A DNA stretch of 63,684 bases from Endozoicomonas sp. G2_1 (lineage in GTDB: Bacteria > Pseudomonadota > Gammaproteobacteria > Enterobacterales > Alteromonadaceae), in NCBI RefSeq assembly GCF_017744155.1, contig NZ_JAGHQT010000020.1, forward strand, positions 1-63,684. The letters run 5' to 3'. A program made the translations under genes and the position numbers. Positions 61,633-63,684 of this stretch are shown one piece after another. Under the pieces are notes generated by a model. That model was not told where the DNA came from and did no database searches. It was given only the letters and a program-made list of their open reading frames with translations. Each line of letters opens with the position of its first letter. The first letter of the stretch is position 1.

Positions 61633-62087
61633 CTTTTGTCAGTTAAGCCAATAACACTTATTTTGTAATCACCTGCTTCTTCAATTTTATCATCAATATC
61701 CGTTTTGACTTCTAAGGAATTGATACCCCATTTATCATTAGGTTTATAAAATTCAAAATAAAAGACAACAGGTTGCCTCTCAAACTTCATAAGATACCAT
61801 CTTGCCCAATAATCGCCTTCAATTCCTTGCTCATGAATCAACTTATTAGAATAGTACTTCCCAAATGCTTTTAGTAAGCTTGCAAAATCACCATCTGTTT
61901 TTTCGAGTGAAGCAGGGCTAATATATTTAATAACAGTCCCTTTTGATAAAGCTGTAGAGGCTATATTTTCAAAGTCACCCTTTTCTATTGAATCGAATAC
62001 AGGTTTTACCAAGTCGCTAAATTCTTGCGCATCATCTGCAACAACATTTACAGAAAATAATATCAGAATAAATAATAGGTATTTCAA
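61629..62087 (-). CDS. Exported protein, family 3
   Basis: 152 residues, TTG start after a strong GGAGGAAAA. Signal peptide ends NVVA. Shares YFEFYKPNDKWGIN with 53355-53786. Periplasmic, possibly NTF2-like; function unknown. Confidence 0.74.
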   Translation of the reverse strand: MKYLLFILILFSVNVVADDAQEFSDLVKPVFDSIEKGDFENIASTALSKGTVIKYISPASLEKTDGDFASLLKAFGKYYSNKLIHEQGIEGDYWARWYLMKFERQPVVFYFEFYKPNDKWGINSLEVKTDIDDKIEEAGDYKISVIGLTDKS

Positions 62088-62106
62088 ATTTTCCTCCGAG
62101 GAAAGC

Positions 62107-62203
62107 TAACGCCCCAATAAGGGGCTGATAATGCTTGGCTATACTTGTGTAGCGAAGCGAAACCGAGCCAAGCTTTAGCAGTCCCGCTTTATTGGCTTGT
62201 TAT
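62107..62203 (-). repeat. attC site, type B
   Basis: Type B. Confidence 0.95.
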
Positions 62204-62640
62204 ACACCGCTTACAGCTTTTAAATATGCCTTTGAACCTAAACCAATTTGCCCCCAAATGGATCTTTGGTTATTGCCTATGTAATCGTACTGCTCGTCAG
62301 CATCGTACAACGTTATTATTTGCTCAGGAAAAACGTACTCACCTCGTTCAAATGTATGTTCCAGTGGTTCATTAGCAGATATTAAGGCGAATAAATCAGA
62401 AGCCTCTACATCAAATACATTAACACCGAAGTATGTTACGACATAAGATTCATTTAGAGCTAAACCAATAAAGCTCACTAAATCATTTTCAAACTCAACC
62501 TGAAGACTGCAATTGAAATAATAGTCGAGAGAGTCTCTAGATGAATCAAATGAACCATTGAGTAATTCACGAACTTCTGCTCTAGGCATACCTAATTTAA
62601 TTAAGCCAATTCCATTGTGCGGTTTTATCGAAAACTCCAT
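62200..62640 (-). CDS. Hypothetical protein with GIGxIKLGM motif
   Basis: 146 residues, cytoplasmic, AGGGAAG before the ATG. The opening GIGLIKLGMPRAEVRELL is a widespread motif of small proteins often found near polymorphic toxins and in cassettes. Aspartate-rich end (LYDADEQYDYIG). Function unknown. Confidence 0.7.
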   Translation of the reverse strand: MEFSIKPHNGIGLIKLGMPRAEVRELLNGSFDSSRDSLDYYFNCSLQVEFENDLVSFIGLALNESYVVTYFGVNVFDVEASDLFALISANEPLEHTFERGEYVFPEQIITLYDADEQYDYIGNNQRSIWGQIGLGSKAYLKAVSGV

Positions 62641-62656
62641 AACTTCCCTAGGTGTA

Positions 62657-62752
62657 TAACGCCCGCTTAACAGGCAAATAATTAGCTTAGCTAAAATTAG
62701 GAGCGCAGCGACGGGAGCTAAGCTTTATTTGTCCCGTTAAAGCGCTTGTTAT
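62657..62752 (-). repeat. attC site, type A
   Basis: Type A with GCTTAACAGG arm. Confidence 0.95.
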
Positions 62753-62759
62753 ATGCCAG

Positions 62760-63041
62760 TTATACATCCGACTTTACTAAAAACGATTTTTTTCCGTTCC
62801 AAACTAACTCTACACCTCCTTTAAAATCGAATATTTGGCAACTTTCATTACCATAATTCCTAAGGTAATTGACCACATCAGAACTTTTTACCCAAGTTGT
62901 TGCTACTAATTGTTTTCCCGGTTCCATATCTTTAATTATTGCTAAATGTCCTGCAGAGTGCCTATAAAATCCAGCTGGAATAGCTATATCTTCTTTACTA
63001 CAGAAATCTTCAATTATTTGCTGATATTTAGACTTCGGCAC
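62760..63041 (-). CDS. Small hypothetical protein
   Basis: 93 residues, GTG start after GGAG. Mixed alpha/beta, cytoplasmic (PAGFYRHSAGHLAIIKD, ELVWNGKKSFLV). Not recognised. Confidence 0.65.
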   Translation of the reverse strand: MPKSKYQQIIEDFCSKEDIAIPAGFYRHSAGHLAIIKDMEPGKQLVATTWVKSSDVVNYLRNYGNESCQIFDFKGGVELVWNGKKSFLVKSDV

Positions 63042-63059
63042 TTAAATCTCCATGGCATA

Positions 63060-63157
63060 TAACGCCCCAATAAGGGGCTGATAAATGTTTGGCTAAACTT
63101 GTGAAGCGAAGCGAAACCGAGCCAAACTTTAGCAGTCCCACTTGAACAGCTTGTTAT
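63060..63157 (-). repeat. attC site, chimeric B/C
   Basis: Outer low-coordinate arm CCAATAAGG is type B; the rest, including TTGAACAGCTTGTTA, is type C. Outer arms do not pair. Confidence 0.92.
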
Positions 63158-63165
63158 GTTGATAT

Positions 63166-63540
63166 TTAGAAATCAAGCTCAAACTTAACTTTTTTTGGGA
63201 TAGTAAACTCAAAAGTTAATTCAACATTTTCAACTGAACAGGCTATATGATCTAGTTTATCTGAAGATAGTCGGTAACCAGATTTTTTAATCATTTCAAT
63301 TACTGAACTCTCAGGTAAATCACTCGGTATTAACTCTAAGATCTCTACTTTAGTTATATCCAGTGTCGCACTGACATTTAGCTTAAAAGTAACCGTACCA
63401 TTCTCTGTATCAGCTACGTAAGATTTGGGAAACTTCGGAGTAGCACGACTAGTAACAAATAAAGTAGTTTCGGGATCACACGGTATACAGGCGTTCGCTT
63501 GTCCAGAAAACCACAAAGCTAATAGTACAATAATTCTCAA
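63166..63540 (-). CDS. Exported TonB C-terminal-like protein
   Basis: 124 residues from a TTG at 63540 (MRIIVLLALWFSG), which lies about 7 nt after AAGGA; an ATG at 63558 falls at the attC edge. Signal peptide ends QANA. PKFPKSYVADTENGTVTFKLNV and a following helix (SSVIEMIKKSGYR) fit a TonB_C fold. CIPC near the mature N-terminus. Periplasmic; no TonB anchor or partner. Confidence 0.72.
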   Translation of the reverse strand: MRIIVLLALWFSGQANACIPCDPETTLFVTSRATPKFPKSYVADTENGTVTFKLNVSATLDITKVEILELIPSDLPESSVIEMIKKSGYRLSSDKLDHIACSVENVELTFEFTIPKKVKFELDF

Positions 63541-63557
63541 GGCTTCATCCTTCAACA

Positions 63558-63653
63558 TAACGCCCGCTTAACGGGCAAATAATTAGCTTAGCTAAAATTA
63601 GGAGCGCAGCGACGGGAGCTAAGCTTTATTTGTCCCGTTAAAGCGCTTGTTAG
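63558..63653 (-). repeat. attC site, type A
   Basis: Type A, last site in the window. The bases after it (63654-63684) belong to the next cassette. Confidence 0.95.
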
Positions 63654-63684
63654 GTTTGTCTTTAATTTAAGTTGTAAGTGAACC

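Larger units (their letters stand above)
19193..63684 (-). other. Chromosomal integron cassette array (distal part)
   Basis: Single genes on the minus strand alternate with attC sites. On the minus strand sites run from TAACAAG to GGGCGTTA, like Vibrio VCR repeats. Type A has the core GGAGCGCAGCGACGGGAGC; type B has outer CCAATAAGG/TTTATTGG; type C has outer CTGTTAAGG/TTAACAG; B and C share a GCGAAGCG core; type D is rare. Preserved sites run from 44423 to 63653, decayed ones from 19193 to 33281; the island 33.3-44.4 kb interrupts them. Cassettes lack own promoters as far as can be seen. The integrase lies outside, expected to the right. Confidence 0.95.

Noticed and set aside
44423-63653. 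CRISPR array
   Set aside because: The repeats are regular but about 96 bp long, palindromic, and separated by genes of varying length; they are attC sites.

Overview
The window looks like a marine gammaproteobacterium of the Alteromonadales type (Colwelliaceae/Thalassotalea or Pseudoalteromonadaceae are possible). This is inferred from the low-GC sequence, the backbone genes and a VCR-like chromosomal integron; nothing in the window fixes the genus.

1-9.6 kb is ordinary chromosome: an initiator tRNA-Met followed by two decayed, insertion-bearing copies of it, then a DUF1653 protein, a quinone oxidoreductase, the 23S rRNA methyltransferase RlmI, a periplasmic solute-binding protein, a PilZ protein, the helicase HrpA, a secreted lipase and a hydroxymuconate isomerase.

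9.6-63.7 kb is the distal part of a large chromosomal integron. With two tiny exceptions every gene is on the minus strand. Genes are short, mostly unrecognised, and mostly small membrane proteins, lipoproteins or exported proteins. From 44.4 kb to the right end, 43 well-preserved attC sites of about 96 bp separate single-gene cassettes. They fall into three common types (A, B, C) and one rare type (D). Leftwards the attC sites decay, becoming recognisable only in part by 19-33 kb and vanishing below about 19 kb, and genes carry stops and frameshifts. On the minus strand genes are followed by attC on their low-coordinate side, so the integrase and attI should lie to the right of this window. 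No intI gene is present here.

The array is interrupted between 33.3 and 44.4 kb by a conflict/mobility island without attC sites. It holds a HigA-like antitoxin operon, a truncated Rhs-Hint-ParB-like toxin with a putative immunity gene, a STAND-type NTPase with an N-terminal DUF4297/PD-(D/E)xK-like nuclease domain (an Avs-like antiphage candidate) split by one in-frame TAG, and an IS21-like operon istA-istB followed by a DnaG-like protein and a tyrosine recombinase. Four 19-bp tandem repeats upstream of istA may be one end of that element. The STAND gene directly follows the recombinase gene and may be its cargo.

The strongest leads are the amber-split nuclease-STAND gene next to a composite IS21/tyrosine-recombinase element, two families of repeated cassettes with no convincing ORF, a Rieske-like cassette protein that has lost all four Fe-S ligands but kept its disulfide cysteines, and chimeric or collapsed attC sites.
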